Shown in pieces: positions 32,721 through 41,376 of a stretch of 41,547 nucleotides of DNA. This DNA is from a bacterium. Lineage in GTDB: Bacteria > Patescibacteriota > Minisyncoccia > Sungbacterales > HO2-52-23. The first letter of the stretch is position 1, and the number at the start of each line of letters is the position of its first letter. The stretch is taken from assembly GCA_030697525.1 (NCBI GenBank), contig JAUYPW010000002.1, forward strand, positions 1 through 41,547, read 5' to 3'. The translations under genes were made by a program, and so were the position numbers. Under the pieces are notes generated by a model. The model worked only from the letters and a program-made list of their open reading frames with translations, was not told the origin of the DNA and did no database searches.

Positions 32721-33235
32721 TTTCTATCATAGCCGCGATAGCCCGAAACGGAGTAATAGGAAAAGACAATCAACTTCCGTGGAGATTACCCACGGATATG
32801 AAAAGATTCCGAGCTCTTACGATTGATCATTCGGTTATAATGGGCAGAAAGACTTTTGATTCCCTGGACAGAAAAGCGCTAAAACGAAGGGCTAATATTG
32901 TAATCAGTAGATGTATATTATGTTTTGCCGATGTTTTTACGGTGCGATCTTTTCCTGATGCTCTGGATACCGCGAAGAAGGTGGACCCCGAAGCCACAGA
33001 AATATTTGTGATAGGCGGGGCTAAAATTTACAAAGAGGCTCTGCCAATAGCCGACAAAATGTATTTGACTCTCGTGGACCATGATTCTGAAGGCGATGTC
33101 TTTTTCCCTGAATATGATAGAAAAGACTGGATAGAAGTAGATCGATCCACAGTTGTCGTAGAAAATGGTTACAAATATGAATGGGTAACCTTTTTGAGAA
33201 AACTTAGAACCGAGCAATCGGTTCTTTTAATTTGA
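32717..33235 (+). CDS. folA: Dihydrofolate reductase
   Basis: 172 residues. MISIIAAIARNGVIGKDNQL opens the fold, PWRLPTDMKRFR contains the substrate acid and helix, HSVIMGRKTFDSL and FVIGGAKIYKEAL are the NADPH motifs; D27-type acid is the D in LPTDMKRF. It regenerates tetrahydrofolate for ThyA. The last eight codons (TEQSVLLI region) lie in a terminator hairpin, and the stop codon is behind its T run; the natural protein end would be expected near VTFLRK. Last of the three-gene group. Confidence 0.95.
   Translation: MISIIAAIARNGVIGKDNQLPWRLPTDMKRFRALTIDHSVIMGRKTFDSLDRKALKRRANIVISRCILCFADVFTVRSFPDALDTAKKVDPEATEIFVIGGAKIYKEALPIADKMYLTLVDHDSEGDVFFPEYDRKDWIEVDRSTVVVENGYKYEWVTFLRKLRTEQSVLLI
33206..33228 (+). 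terminator. Terminator hairpin inside the folA 3' end
   Basis: 8-bp perfect stem AGAACCGA/TCGGTTCT (33206-33213, 33218-33225), tetraloop GCAA, then TTT. It lies 5-7 bases before the folA stop codon (33233-33235). Confidence 0.75.
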
Positions 33236-33262
33236 GGGGGCTTGTGTTAAGTTCGTAACATT

Positions 33263-34318
33263 ATGATAATTTTGGCAATAGAAACCAGCTGTGACGAAAC
33301 CGGCTTAGCTCTAATAGAAACTGATCATAAAAACAAAGTTAAAGTTTTGGCTAATTTATTATCTTCGCAAATTGAAGTTCATCGTCCTTACGGGGGAGTA
33401 GTGCCAAATCTGGCCAAGCGGGAGCACATCAAAAATTTGGAGGTTCTGTGGAAAAAATTACTTGTAACTTGTAACTTGAAACTTGAAACCTTGGATCTGA
33501 TCGCCGTAACCCAAGGCCCCGGACTTGCTCCCTGTCTTTGGGCCGGAATAAATTTTGCGGCCGATTTGGCAAAAAAGCTAAACAAACCACTTGTGGGCAT
33601 AAACCACCTGAAGGGTCATATTTTTGTAAATTTACTTAGGAATAAAATTGAGTTTCCCGCGCTAACCCTCATCGTCTCCGGCGGGCATACAGAATTAGTT
33701 TATTCTAAAAAATTAGGGCACTATCAAATACTTGGACAAACCCTAGACGATGCCGCAGGAGAAGCGTTTGATAAAGTGGCTCGCCTTCTGGGGCTTAACT
33801 ATCCGGGCGGACCGGAAATAGCCAAATTGGCAGAGAAAGGGGACCCTGCAAAATTTGATCTGCCGCGGCCAATGATCAGCTCCGATAATTTTGACTTCTC
33901 TTTTTCCGGTCTCAAAACTTCTGTTCTTTATTTAGTAAAAGGTTTACACCCCCAAAAAACACCTTTGAAATTGACCAAAAAAAATCTGGCTGATTTATGC
34001 GCCTCTTTCCAGCAAGCCGTTGTTGATGTACTGATAACAAAAACCGTGAAAGCGGCGAAAAAATTAAAACCCAAAACTCTTATTCTTGGCGGCGGGGTGG
34101 CGGCTAACACAAAATTGCGGGAAATCTTAAAGCTAGAAACAAAAAAATTAAAGACCACCAAACTAATTCTGCCTGATCCCAAACTGACCACAGACAATGC
34201 TCTTATGATAGCCTTAGCCGCCTTAGCGGAAATAAAATCCGCCAGCTGGCGGATAAAACCCGTTAAAAATCCTGAAGAACTGGAGGCCGATGCCAATCTT
34301 GGGCTGGAAAAAAAATAA
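33263..34318 (+). CDS. tsaD: tRNA N6-adenosine threonylcarbamoyltransferase TsaD
   Basis: 351 residues. ILAIETSCDETGLALI is the ASKHA opening, VGINHLKGHIFVNLL carries the metal-binding HxxxH, LIVSGGHTELV and GEAFDKVARLLGLNYPGGPE follow, then LGGGVAANTKLREIL. It makes t6A37 in tRNAs that read ANN codons, with TsaB, TsaC and TsaE (not in window). No Shine-Dalgarno; a TAACAT -10-like box is close to the ATG. It stands alone between terminators. Confidence 0.97.
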   Translation: MIILAIETSCDETGLALIETDHKNKVKVLANLLSSQIEVHRPYGGVVPNLAKREHIKNLEVLWKKLLVTCNLKLETLDLIAVTQGPGLAPCLWAGINFAADLAKKLNKPLVGINHLKGHIFVNLLRNKIEFPALTLIVSGGHTELVYSKKLGHYQILGQTLDDAAGEAFDKVARLLGLNYPGGPEIAKLAEKGDPAKFDLPRPMISSDNFDFSFSGLKTSVLYLVKGLHPQKTPLKLTKKNLADLCASFQQAVVDVLITKTVKAAKKLKPKTLILGGGVAANTKLREILKLETKKLKTTKLILPDPKLTTDNALMIALAALAEIKSASWRIKPVKNPEELEADANLGLEKK

Positions 34319-34337
34319 CCCCGAAACTCGGGGTTAT
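34315..34337 (-). terminator. Terminator between tsaD and the histidine phosphatase gene
   Basis: 10-bp stem ATAACCCCGA/TCGGGGTTAT, loop AAC. On the minus strand it runs into eight T, so it mainly ends the 34344 gene; it covers the tsaD stop. Confidence 0.8.
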
Positions 34338-34343
34338 GTTATC

Positions 34344-34793
34344 CTAAATCCTAGTTATTCCAACCGCCTTGCAATCAAACACATTTGCTTTTCCTTTAGC
34401 AGTTTCCCAACTATCTATACCTAAATCAAAACCGAATTTTTTGGCCATCTGCAAAACAAGTGTGGCTGGCGCGTAAAAGTGAGAGACGGCTATAACTAAA
34501 TTGGCATCTCCCGCCTTTTCGATGATAAAATCTATTATGTCTTTGGCTTTAGCAGGAACGGGATGGTCGTTTGCCAAGTCATCAATTACTGTTGGGGTGA
34601 CCTCAAAAAATTGGGAAACGATTTCAGCGCTTTGCTTGGCCCTCACTGTGGGGGAAGTAAAAACAGCTGTCTTACCGCTTGTTCCAAAACGATTCATGAT
34701 CAAACCAGCTAATTCTGTAATTTGAGAAACTCCTTTATGGGACAACCCTCCCGGACCATAATCACCATGACGGACGGTAACAAAAAAATCCAT
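34344..34793 (-). CDS. Histidine phosphatase (SixA/phosphoglycerate-mutase-like)
   Basis: 149 residues. FFVTVRHGDYGPGGLSHKG has the catalytic RHG; TSPTVRAKQSAEIVS and the second histidine in VIAVSHFYAPA complete the branch-2 fold. The small size resembles SixA, which acts on phosphohistidine proteins, but the substrate is unknown. Shine-Dalgarno GGAGGAGG 6 bases before ATG; a TATACT box at 34841-34846 (minus) may be the -10. Single gene with its own terminator. Confidence 0.82.
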   Translation of the reverse strand: MDFFVTVRHGDYGPGGLSHKGVSQITELAGLIMNRFGTSGKTAVFTSPTVRAKQSAEIVSQFFEVTPTVIDDLANDHPVPAKAKDIIDFIIEKAGDANLVIAVSHFYAPATLVLQMAKKFGFDLGIDSWETAKGKANVFDCKAVGITRI

Positions 34794-34868
34794 TTGAGCC
34801 TCCTCCTTGTAGTAAAACTTTTTAAAGCATCTGAACTACCAGTATACTTAAGGATGTGTCTGTTTAGA

Positions 34869-36374
34869 CTACACCTTTGAAGAAAGACCTTGGGCCATTT
34901 TGATTTCTTTTGTCCTATTGCGAGTAATCGCCACTTGATGAGTTATCGCCGGTACCAACCCCGCGGCCGAGGCAATCAGGTTCCCTGATTTGCCAATTCC
35001 ACCAAAAGGAAGCCGGACATCCGCCCCGATACAAGGAAGGTTTACATAACCCAAACCATATCTGGCATTCTCTAAAACATAATTGGCATTGGCCTCGTCT
35101 GAAGTTATAACGGCTACAGAAAGCCCATATGAAGTGTCGTTATAAATTCTAACGGCATCTTCCACGTCACTTGCCGGAATAATGGCAACATGCGGAGAAA
35201 AAGGCTCTTCCTGCAAAACATCATCAGGTGTTTTCCATTCGGTTTCGTAGACGAAGGGCATCAGCCAAAAACCGTTTTTCGTTGGAGCAGATTCGTCGTT
35301 TCGGTCAAGCAAAACTTTAAATCTCCTGCGGGCTTTTTCATTAAACTCCTGTCCTTTGTACACAGCTGGCCAGTTTATCATTGGGCCATAAAAAACATCG
35401 TCATCAAGAGGATCGCCAACCTTGATCCGACGAGCCGCGGCCAGAAAACTTTCCAGATAACGATTGAATAATTTGCGCCCCACAATTATGCGACTCGCAC
35501 TGACACAGCGCTGACCGGCTGTTTTGAAGGCCGAAAGAATTCCGGCAGTCACCGCCATATCTTCAGACGCGTCATCCAAAACTATTACGGAGCTTTTACT
35601 TCCGGTCTCAATGGTGCAAATCTTATGAGGATGTTTGGCAACTTCCTGTTTGATTTTGTTGCCGACTTCCCAGCTCCCGGTAAAGATAACGACATTGGTA
35701 TCAGGATGATTAACCAGATGCCAACCAGTCGCCCCGTCACCGTGCAACATATTGAAGACACCGGGAGGAAAACCCGCTTCATGCATGAGACTCGCAATAA
35801 TTTCACCGCAAGCCGGCGTGTCCTCGGATGGTTTAAAGATAACAGTATTGCCGTAAATCAGAGTAAGAGCCATCTCCCAAAACGGTATGGCTATGGGAAA
35901 ATTCCAGGGACTTATGCATACCGCAACTCCTCTTGGCACAAGCTTGCTGGAGGCATCTTTTCCCGCCACTTCCAGATCCACAACCTCACCCCGTCGGCCC
36001 AATACTCCCACCGAAGCGGCGTAATCAGTCGTGTGAATTGCCTCGGTCATGTCTGCTCTGGCTTCGTTGATCTGTTTACCAGCCTCTCTGGCCACTACGC
36101 GAGAAATACGTTCGTGGTGATCTTCCAGAAGGCGGGTCAATCGTTTCATAAACTCGGCTCGCCGCACCATTCCCAATGATCGCCAGTTATCAAAAGCTTT
36201 CCTGGCGGCCCACACAGCTTCGCCAATATCTTGATTGCCAGATTTAGGGAATATCCCGATTATCTCCTCATAATGCGCCGGATTCAGACTGGCAAAAAAG
36301 TCTGTCTTTGAGGGATTGTCTGCCCATCTTCCGTTAATATAATTCTGCCCCCTGAACTTGCTAAAATTAATCAT
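34869..36374 (-). CDS. NAD(P)-dependent aldehyde dehydrogenase
   Basis: 501 residues. NYINGRWADN opens the fold, CISPWNFPIAIPFWEMALTL and NTVIFKPSEDTPAC form the cofactor site, TIETGSKSSVIV carries the general base glutamate (about residue 254), TAGQRCVSASR the catalytic cysteine (about 290), and LPFGGIGKSGN closes the active site. TAGQRC is the version seen in ALDH7-type and pyrroline-carboxylate dehydrogenases, so a semialdehyde is a possible substrate. AAAAGGA stands about 10 bases before ATG. It stands alone; no pathway genes adjoin. Confidence 0.88.
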   Translation of the reverse strand: MINFSKFRGQNYINGRWADNPSKTDFFASLNPAHYEEIIGIFPKSGNQDIGEAVWAARKAFDNWRSLGMVRRAEFMKRLTRLLEDHHERISRVVAREAGKQINEARADMTEAIHTTDYAASVGVLGRRGEVVDLEVAGKDASSKLVPRGVAVCISPWNFPIAIPFWEMALTLIYGNTVIFKPSEDTPACGEIIASLMHEAGFPPGVFNMLHGDGATGWHLVNHPDTNVVIFTGSWEVGNKIKQEVAKHPHKICTIETGSKSSVIVLDDASEDMAVTAGILSAFKTAGQRCVSASRIIVGRKLFNRYLESFLAAARRIKVGDPLDDDVFYGPMINWPAVYKGQEFNEKARRRFKVLLDRNDESAPTKNGFWLMPFVYETEWKTPDDVLQEEPFSPHVAIIPASDVEDAVRIYNDTSYGLSVAVITSDEANANYVLENARYGLGYVNLPCIGADVRLPFGGIGKSGNLIASAAGLVPAITHQVAITRNRTKEIKMAQGLSSKV

Positions 36375-36456
36375 ATTTTAAAATCCTTTTCAAAGAACCG
36401 CTTTTGATGTAATAATGAGGAATAAACACTCATCTTAATCACTCCATATCCTGCCT

Positions 36457-36462
36457 TAAAAT
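36457..36462 (+). promoter_or_regulatory. -10 box of valS
   Basis: TAAAAT 10 bases before the valS ATG; predicted leader 3 nt or none. Confidence 0.45.
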
Positions 36463-36471
36463 AACCAAGTA

Positions 36472-38577
36472 ATGCCCAAAAAGTCAAATCCTAAAAATAA
36501 CCTTCCTCCGGCTTACAACCCCAAAGAGACGGAGGAAAAAATTTACCAGACATGGGAAAAATCTGGCTTTTTTAATCCGGACAAATTGCCCAAACCTAGA
36601 AAAAAATCTTTTTGTATAACCATGGCTCCACCAAATGTAACCGGATCGCTGCACATGGGACACGCTTTGGAGTACACCATTTCAGACGTGCTTATCCGTC
36701 AAAAAAGAATGGCCGGATTCCTAACTCTTTGGCTTCCAGGCACGGATCATGCCGGCATTGCAACTCAAAATGCGGTTGAGAAGACCCTGCGCAAAGAAAA
36801 CATATCTCGCCACGATTTGGGTAAAGAAAAGTTTATTAAGAAAATTTGGGAGTGGAAAGAGCAGTACGGAAACATCATAACCAACCAGTTGAAGAAACTT
36901 GGAGTGTCAGCCGATTGGACACGATCACGCTTTACCATGGACCAAGAATACACCGAAGCCGTTCGAGCCGCTTTTTTGCATTATCATAAAAAGGGGTGGA
37001 TATATGAGGGAGAGAGGACTATAAACTGGTGCACCCGCTGCCGTACCTCTCTTTCAGATTTGGAAATAGAACATAGGGAAGAGCATGGTAAATTCTACTA
37101 CATAAAATATGGGCCCCTTACTTTGGGGACGGCACGTCCGGAGACAAAACTGGGAGACACAGCACTCGCCGTAAATCCTAAAGACAAGCGCTACAAACAG
37201 CTTGTGGGCAAAGAAATATCAATTCAGTCTGTTGACTCTTCCGTTCCTCGCGAAAACCCACCCAAGCTCAAAGAAATAAAAATAAAGGTAGTCGGCGATG
37301 AAGCCGCCGACCCCAATTTTGGCACTGGAGTAATAAAGGTTACACCTGCGCACGACTTAACGGATTTTGAGATCTATCAACGCCATCCCGAGATACCCAT
37401 AGTCAAAGTCATTGGCGAGAACGGACGCATGAATGAAAATGCCGGTGTCCGTTACGAGGGACTTAATGTGGTTGAGGCCCGCAAACAGATCGTTCATGAC
37501 ATGGAACAGTTGGGCTTAATGGAAAAAATTGAAGATTATACACATAATCTGGCTCTTTGCTATCGGTGTGGATCGGTTATTGAGCCCTTGTTGTCCAAGC
37601 AGTGGTTTCTCAAGATGGGCGCGCTGGCACAAAAGGCTGCCGAGGCCGTGCTCAAAGGTAAAACCAAATTCCATCCAAAAAAGTGGGAGAAGGTGTATCT
37701 TAATTGGCTAAAAAATATAAAAGACTGGACTATTTCCCGACAGATTTGGTGGGGGCACAAGATCCCGCTTGAGGGAGTTGACGATGTATTAGATACATGG
37801 TTTTCTTCCGCTCTCTGGCCGTTTGCAACCCTTGGCTGGCCTAAAAAAACCAAAGACCTACAAAAATTTTATCCCACGGATGTGATAACTAATGATCGGG
37901 GAATCATAAATCTTTGGGATACCCGGATGATTTTTTCGGGACTAGAATTTATGAACAAAGAGCCTTTCAAGACCGTTTTGGTGCATGCGACCATCCTAAC
38001 CAAAGAAGGCCAGAGGATGTCCAAGTCTCTTGGTACCGGAATTGACCCAATTAATCTTATCAACTCCTATGGCACAGATGCGACCAGGTTTGGTATCGTC
38101 TGGCAGGCAATGGGCGGACAAGACATACGCTGGTCTGAAGAGCACGTAAATGCCGGCCGGAAGTTTGCAAATAAAATATGGAATGCGGCCCGTTTTGTAT
38201 TAATACAGCTTCCCCTGGATCTTAAGCCGTCCGGCAAGCCCAAACCCAAAACTGCCGCTGATAAAAAAATATTAAAAGAGTTGGCGGAGGTAACCAAGAA
38301 AGTCACCCAAAAAATAGAAGGGTGTGAATTCGGCCCCGCATTACATGATATCTATGACTTTTTTTGGCACAGTTTTTGTGACAAATATATAGAATCTGCT
38401 AAGATACAAATGGTAGATAAAACAAAATCGGCCGATACAGAAAAAATTCTGTTTTATATTTTGGCTGAATCTTTGAAACTCATCCATCCTTTTATGCCTT
38501 TCGTAACTGAAGAGATTTGGAAACATCTGCCCTCAAATAATAAAAAACTCTTACTAGTGGAAAAATGGCCCAAATAA
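36472..38577 (+). CDS. valS: Valine-tRNA ligase, shortened form
   Basis: 701 residues, against some 860-950 in ordinary bacteria. HMGHALEYTISDVLIRQKRM carries the HIGH motif (about residues 61-64), PGTDHAGIATQ and NWCTRCRTSLSDLEIEH follow; the CP1 editing domain is present (TARPETKLGDTALAV, VTPAHDLTDFEIYQRH). QRMSKSLGTGIDP is the KMSKS loop (about 514). Two parts are missing: the stretch usually found between WGH.IP and DVLDTWFSSALWPF (here only LEGVD), and the C-terminal coiled-coil arm, as the protein ends EEIWKHLPS...VEKWPK. It overlaps the PrsW-like gene by 13 bases. No Shine-Dalgarno. Confidence 0.93.
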   Translation: MPKKSNPKNNLPPAYNPKETEEKIYQTWEKSGFFNPDKLPKPRKKSFCITMAPPNVTGSLHMGHALEYTISDVLIRQKRMAGFLTLWLPGTDHAGIATQNAVEKTLRKENISRHDLGKEKFIKKIWEWKEQYGNIITNQLKKLGVSADWTRSRFTMDQEYTEAVRAAFLHYHKKGWIYEGERTINWCTRCRTSLSDLEIEHREEHGKFYYIKYGPLTLGTARPETKLGDTALAVNPKDKRYKQLVGKEISIQSVDSSVPRENPPKLKEIKIKVVGDEAADPNFGTGVIKVTPAHDLTDFEIYQRHPEIPIVKVIGENGRMNENAGVRYEGLNVVEARKQIVHDMEQLGLMEKIEDYTHNLALCYRCGSVIEPLLSKQWFLKMGALAQKAAEAVLKGKTKFHPKKWEKVYLNWLKNIKDWTISRQIWWGHKIPLEGVDDVLDTWFSSALWPFATLGWPKKTKDLQKFYPTDVITNDRGIINLWDTRMIFSGLEFMNKEPFKTVLVHATILTKEGQRMSKSLGTGIDPINLINSYGTDATRFGIVWQAMGGQDIRWSEEHVNAGRKFANKIWNAARFVLIQLPLDLKPSGKPKPKTAADKKILKELAEVTKKVTQKIEGCEFGPALHDIYDFFWHSFCDKYIESAKIQMVDKTKSADTEKILFYILAESLKLIHPFMPFVTEEIWKHLPSNNKKLLLVEKWPK

Positions 38578-39290
38578 CAGCTGCGATCCTGGGTGCTAAC
38601 CTAAGTTATGTAGCCTTTGCTTTTATACCACCTGTCTTGTGGCTGTTATTTTATTTGCGTGAAGATAAGCACCCAGAGCCCAAACTACTTCTTTTGTTAA
38701 CTTTCGTTGGAGGCATGGCATCGGCTTTTGTGGCGCTGGCGGGGGAATGTTTGTGGATGGTTATAAGCTCCGGGTCTTGTAGCGGGGGAATGGGGGCAAG
38801 CTTAAATCCCCTGATTTTGTTCGGAATTATTTCTCTCATAGAAGAATATTCCAAATACTTGCCGGTAAGACTTTTGGTGGAAAAGAAGCGGGATTTTGAC
38901 GAGCCGATTGACGCTATGATTTATATGATGACCTCCGCCATGGGTTTTGCCGCCCTTGAGAATCTCCTTTTCGTCTTCCCGATATTCAGCCAGAACATAT
39001 TTACTGGCCTTGAGATAACCACAAACCGTTTTTTGGGGGCAAATCTGCTCCACGCTCTTGCCTCGGGTATAGTGGGATTTTTCATAGCCAGAGCGTTCTT
39101 CTCTCCCAGGAGACATCATTTTGTGGCGATAGGAATTATATTGGCCTCTATTTTCCACACTCTTTTTAATTATCTTATTTTAATGCGCGGGATTGTGGCC
39201 CAAGGCACTTTTTTCTTGATACTGCTCCTAGCCACTATGGCGGTGATGGTGTTTGTAGATTTTGAAAAACTGAAAAAGACCAACAACTAG
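38565..39290 (+). CDS. PrsW-family intramembrane metalloprotease
   Basis: 241 residues with seven to eight hydrophobic helices. The family motifs are EEYSKYL (E-E-x-x-K, about residue 94), DEPIDAMIYMMTSAMGFAALEN, HALASGIVG (about 163) and FHTLFNYL; the E and H residues bind the catalytic metal. PrsW cuts membrane proteins such as anti-sigma factors; the substrate here is unknown. It begins inside valS and must be translated by coupling or re-initiation. Confidence 0.85.
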   Translation: MAQITAAILGANLSYVAFAFIPPVLWLLFYLREDKHPEPKLLLLLTFVGGMASAFVALAGECLWMVISSGSCSGGMGASLNPLILFGIISLIEEYSKYLPVRLLVEKKRDFDEPIDAMIYMMTSAMGFAALENLLFVFPIFSQNIFTGLEITTNRFLGANLLHALASGIVGFFIARAFFSPRRHHFVAIGIILASIFHTLFNYLILMRGIVAQGTFFLILLLATMAVMVFVDFEKLKKTNN

Positions 39291-39304
39291 GACTGGGGTG
39301 TGGA

Positions 39305-39332
39305 TTTACTTTTTGCACATAGGTGAGATAAT
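39305..39332 (+). promoter_or_regulatory. Promoter of the Hsp20 gene
   Basis: TTTACT (39305-39310), 16 bases, GATAAT (39327-39332) with TGA just before it. The predicted leader is about 23 nt with no Shine-Dalgarno. Confidence 0.5.
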
Positions 39333-39361
39333 GGAGCTACTAACTTAAACCTAAGTAAATT

Positions 39362-39850
39362 ATGTCGAATTTTTTTGACAAACTAACTAATACCAAATCT
39401 CCCGCCGAACTTGCCGCAAGCAAGAGGACCATGACACCCCGAGAGGACCGACACACCAAATTAAAGATAGAAACCGATCACAATGTCATTGAGCCCTCCG
39501 AAGAGGAGATACCCGAAGATGAGGGCGAACTTACGGTGGATATTTATGACCGTGGGGGTTATATAGTAATCCAGTCCACGGTTGCCGGAGTAAAACCAGA
39601 AGACCTGGATATATCTATTGCTAGCGATTCGGTAACCATACGAGGCCGACGCGAAAAAATAGAGGAGGTGAAAGAGGCTGACTATTATTATAAAGAGCTT
39701 TTCTGGGGGACTTTTTCAAGATCTGTCATCCTTCCCGAAGAGATAGATGAGGATTCATCAGAAGCAAATCTTAAACACGGTCTTCTAACAATAAAATTAC
39801 CCAAAAAGAAAAAAGGCTCGGTGCAGAAACTGAAAGTTAAGGTGAATTAA
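39362..39850 (+). CDS. Small heat shock protein (Hsp20/alpha-crystallin family)
   Basis: 162 residues. The alpha-crystallin domain runs from about residue 58: ELTVDIYDRGGYIVIQSTVA, GVKPEDLDISIASDSVTIRG, then YYKELFWGTFSRSVILPEEI and ANLKHGLLTIKLPKKKK, the last being the G-x-L signature. The N-terminal arm is charged and disordered. It holds unfolding proteins. It has its own promoter and ends within a 42-base terminator palindrome shared with the opposite strand. Confidence 0.92.
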   Translation: MSNFFDKLTNTKSPAELAASKRTMTPREDRHTKLKIETDHNVIEPSEEEIPEDEGELTVDIYDRGGYIVIQSTVAGVKPEDLDISIASDSVTIRGRREKIEEVKEADYYYKELFWGTFSRSVILPEEIDEDSSEANLKHGLLTIKLPKKKKGSVQKLKVKVN

Positions 39851-39882
39851 AAAATCCGGAAATCCGGATTTTTTAATTCACC
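39841..39882. terminator. Two-way terminator between hsp20 and the 39923 gene
   Basis: 19-bp perfect stem (39841-39859 with 39864-39882), loop AAAT. It holds six A before and six T after the G+C core, so it works on both strands, and it contains the hsp20 stop codon. Confidence 0.92.
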
Positions 39883-39893
39883 CCAAGCTCCGC

Positions 39894-39914
39894 GCCTGCC
39901 TGCCGGTAGGCAGG
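39894..39914. repeat. REP-like G+C-rich palindrome (copy 2)
   Basis: A 21-base exact match, in inverted orientation, to 11104-11124; between convergent genes, just beyond the two-way terminator. Confidence 0.7.
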
Positions 39915-39922
39915 AGGGATCT

Positions 39923-40399
39923 CTACTTTTTTTCCTCGCAGATTTTTTTAACCTCCTCCGGAGTTAGATCTATTTTCCTCTCCGGAAGTATGTATTGGGT
40001 TATCTTATCTACCACCTTGCCGCCTATGGAGGCATCGGCGCTAATACCTTCCAGTTTGGAAATTATATCTTCTGTCTCTTTCAGTAAACTGCTGTTCAAC
40101 CCGGAATTACCCTTTTGAACGCTGGAAGTATTCTCAAACGAACCACCAGCTTTCCCTGTAACTTGCTTTTTTATCTTTAAAATATTTTCTTTAAGAGCTC
40201 CCAGTAAAACTTCTCTTTTCTCTTCGGGGTCTTTAGGTAAGATCTTGTCTCCTATAAATTCCTGAATCTCTTTTTTGTCTCCGCGTAAGACAGTTCCTAA
40301 AAAGGCTGTGGTTTTTTCTTTCACATTTTGAGGAAGATAAGACCAGCCGATAGTCACTCCTCCTATTATTAAAATGGTATATATCAAGAATCGTTTCAT
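39923..40399 (-). CDS. Membrane-anchored hypothetical protein (158 residues)
   Basis: An N-terminal helix (MKRFLIYTILIIGGVTIGWS) anchors it; the rest is lysine- and glutamate-rich and probably helical and outside the membrane, with KTTAFLGTVLRGDKKEIQEF, KREVLLGALKENILKIKKQV and LTPEEVKKICEEK. There is a serine/asparagine-rich linker in the middle. No family is recognised. It lies 17 bases after ddl on the same strand and may share its transcript. Confidence 0.65.
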   Translation of the reverse strand: MKRFLIYTILIIGGVTIGWSYLPQNVKEKTTAFLGTVLRGDKKEIQEFIGDKILPKDPEEKREVLLGALKENILKIKKQVTGKAGGSFENTSSVQKGNSGLNSSLLKETEDIISKLEGISADASIGGKVVDKITQYILPERKIDLTPEEVKKICEEKK

Positions 40400-40416
40400 T
40401 GAATAGGGTCTAGTCG

Positions 40417-41376
40417 CTAGTCGCTATTTACAGCCGCTTTTATAATTCTGTCTAGTAGTTTCGGAAATGATATGCCAGCCAGAGCCGCCGCTTGCGGCAG
40501 GAGACTTGTGGGCGTCATACCGGGTATAGTATTAGTTTCTAGAACATAAACTTTTCCGTGTCTTATAATCATATCAGTTCTGGACATACCCGAACACCCT
40601 AAAATATTGTGCGCCTCAAGCGCTCTGTCTTGGATGTTTTTTATAACCTTAGTTGGGATTTTAGGAACAAAATGATCACTTCCGCCAGACGCATACTTAG
40701 ATGTATAATCATAAAATTCCGCCTTTTTAGGAACGATTTCCAAGGGGGACAGGGCAAAAGCATTTTGGCCGCTACCTTCATCCAGCACCCCGCAGGTAAC
40801 CTCTTTTCCTTTTATAAACTCTTCCAGCAAAATCAGAGTATCTTCTTTCAAGGATTTATTTATAGCCGTGGTTAGATCATTCTTTGTCTTAACCAAAGAT
40901 ACCCCCACGCTTGATCCTGTCCTGCACGGTTTTACCACCAGAGGGAAGCCTAAAAATTTTTCAATCTTGGTCACTGAACCTACTTTATTTTTTCGCCATT
41001 CACCTTGATTAAAAACAATTCGTTTAGGTGTTTGCATATCGTATTTTTCAAAAATCTCCAGAGTTTTTAATTTGTTCATAGCCAAAGCGCTGGCCAAAAT
41101 TCCCGATCCTGTATATTTCACCCCTTGGGCTTCTAGAAATCCCTGGATTGTGCCATCTTCCCCAAAAGGGCCGTGCATAGCTATGAAAGCAACGTCGGTA
41201 TTTTTTGGCAGACTGAACTTGCCGCTTTTGGGTATGACTACATTCTTTACTTCGTATTTGTTTTTATCTAAGTTTTGAGAAACCTGCTTACCCGAAGACA
41301 AAGAAACCTCGTGCTCTGACGAGGGTCCTCCCATTAACACCGCGATTTTTAATTTTTTTTCTGTTGTATGCGCCAT
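40417..41376 (-). CDS. ddl: D-alanine-D-alanine ligase
   Basis: 319 residues from ATG 41376 (MAHTTEKKLKIAVLMGGPSS). A longer frame to 41472 lies in another gene and is rejected. EHEVSLSSGKQV, AMHGPFGEDGTIQGFLE, GSSVGVSLVKT, EEFIKGKEVTCGVL and MIIRHGKVYVLETNTIPGMT are the ATP-grasp Ddl motifs, the last including the metal and substrate residues. It makes the D-Ala-D-Ala end of the peptidoglycan precursor, so this cell builds a normal wall. It overlaps the preceding PQ-loop-like gene by 28 bases. Confidence 0.95.
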   Translation of the reverse strand: MAHTTEKKLKIAVLMGGPSSEHEVSLSSGKQVSQNLDKNKYEVKNVVIPKSGKFSLPKNTDVAFIAMHGPFGEDGTIQGFLEAQGVKYTGSGILASALAMNKLKTLEIFEKYDMQTPKRIVFNQGEWRKNKVGSVTKIEKFLGFPLVVKPCRTGSSVGVSLVKTKNDLTTAINKSLKEDTLILLEEFIKGKEVTCGVLDEGSGQNAFALSPLEIVPKKAEFYDYTSKYASGGSDHFVPKIPTKVIKNIQDRALEAHNILGCSGMSRTDMIIRHGKVYVLETNTIPGMTPTSLLPQAAALAGISFPKLLDRIIKAAVNSD

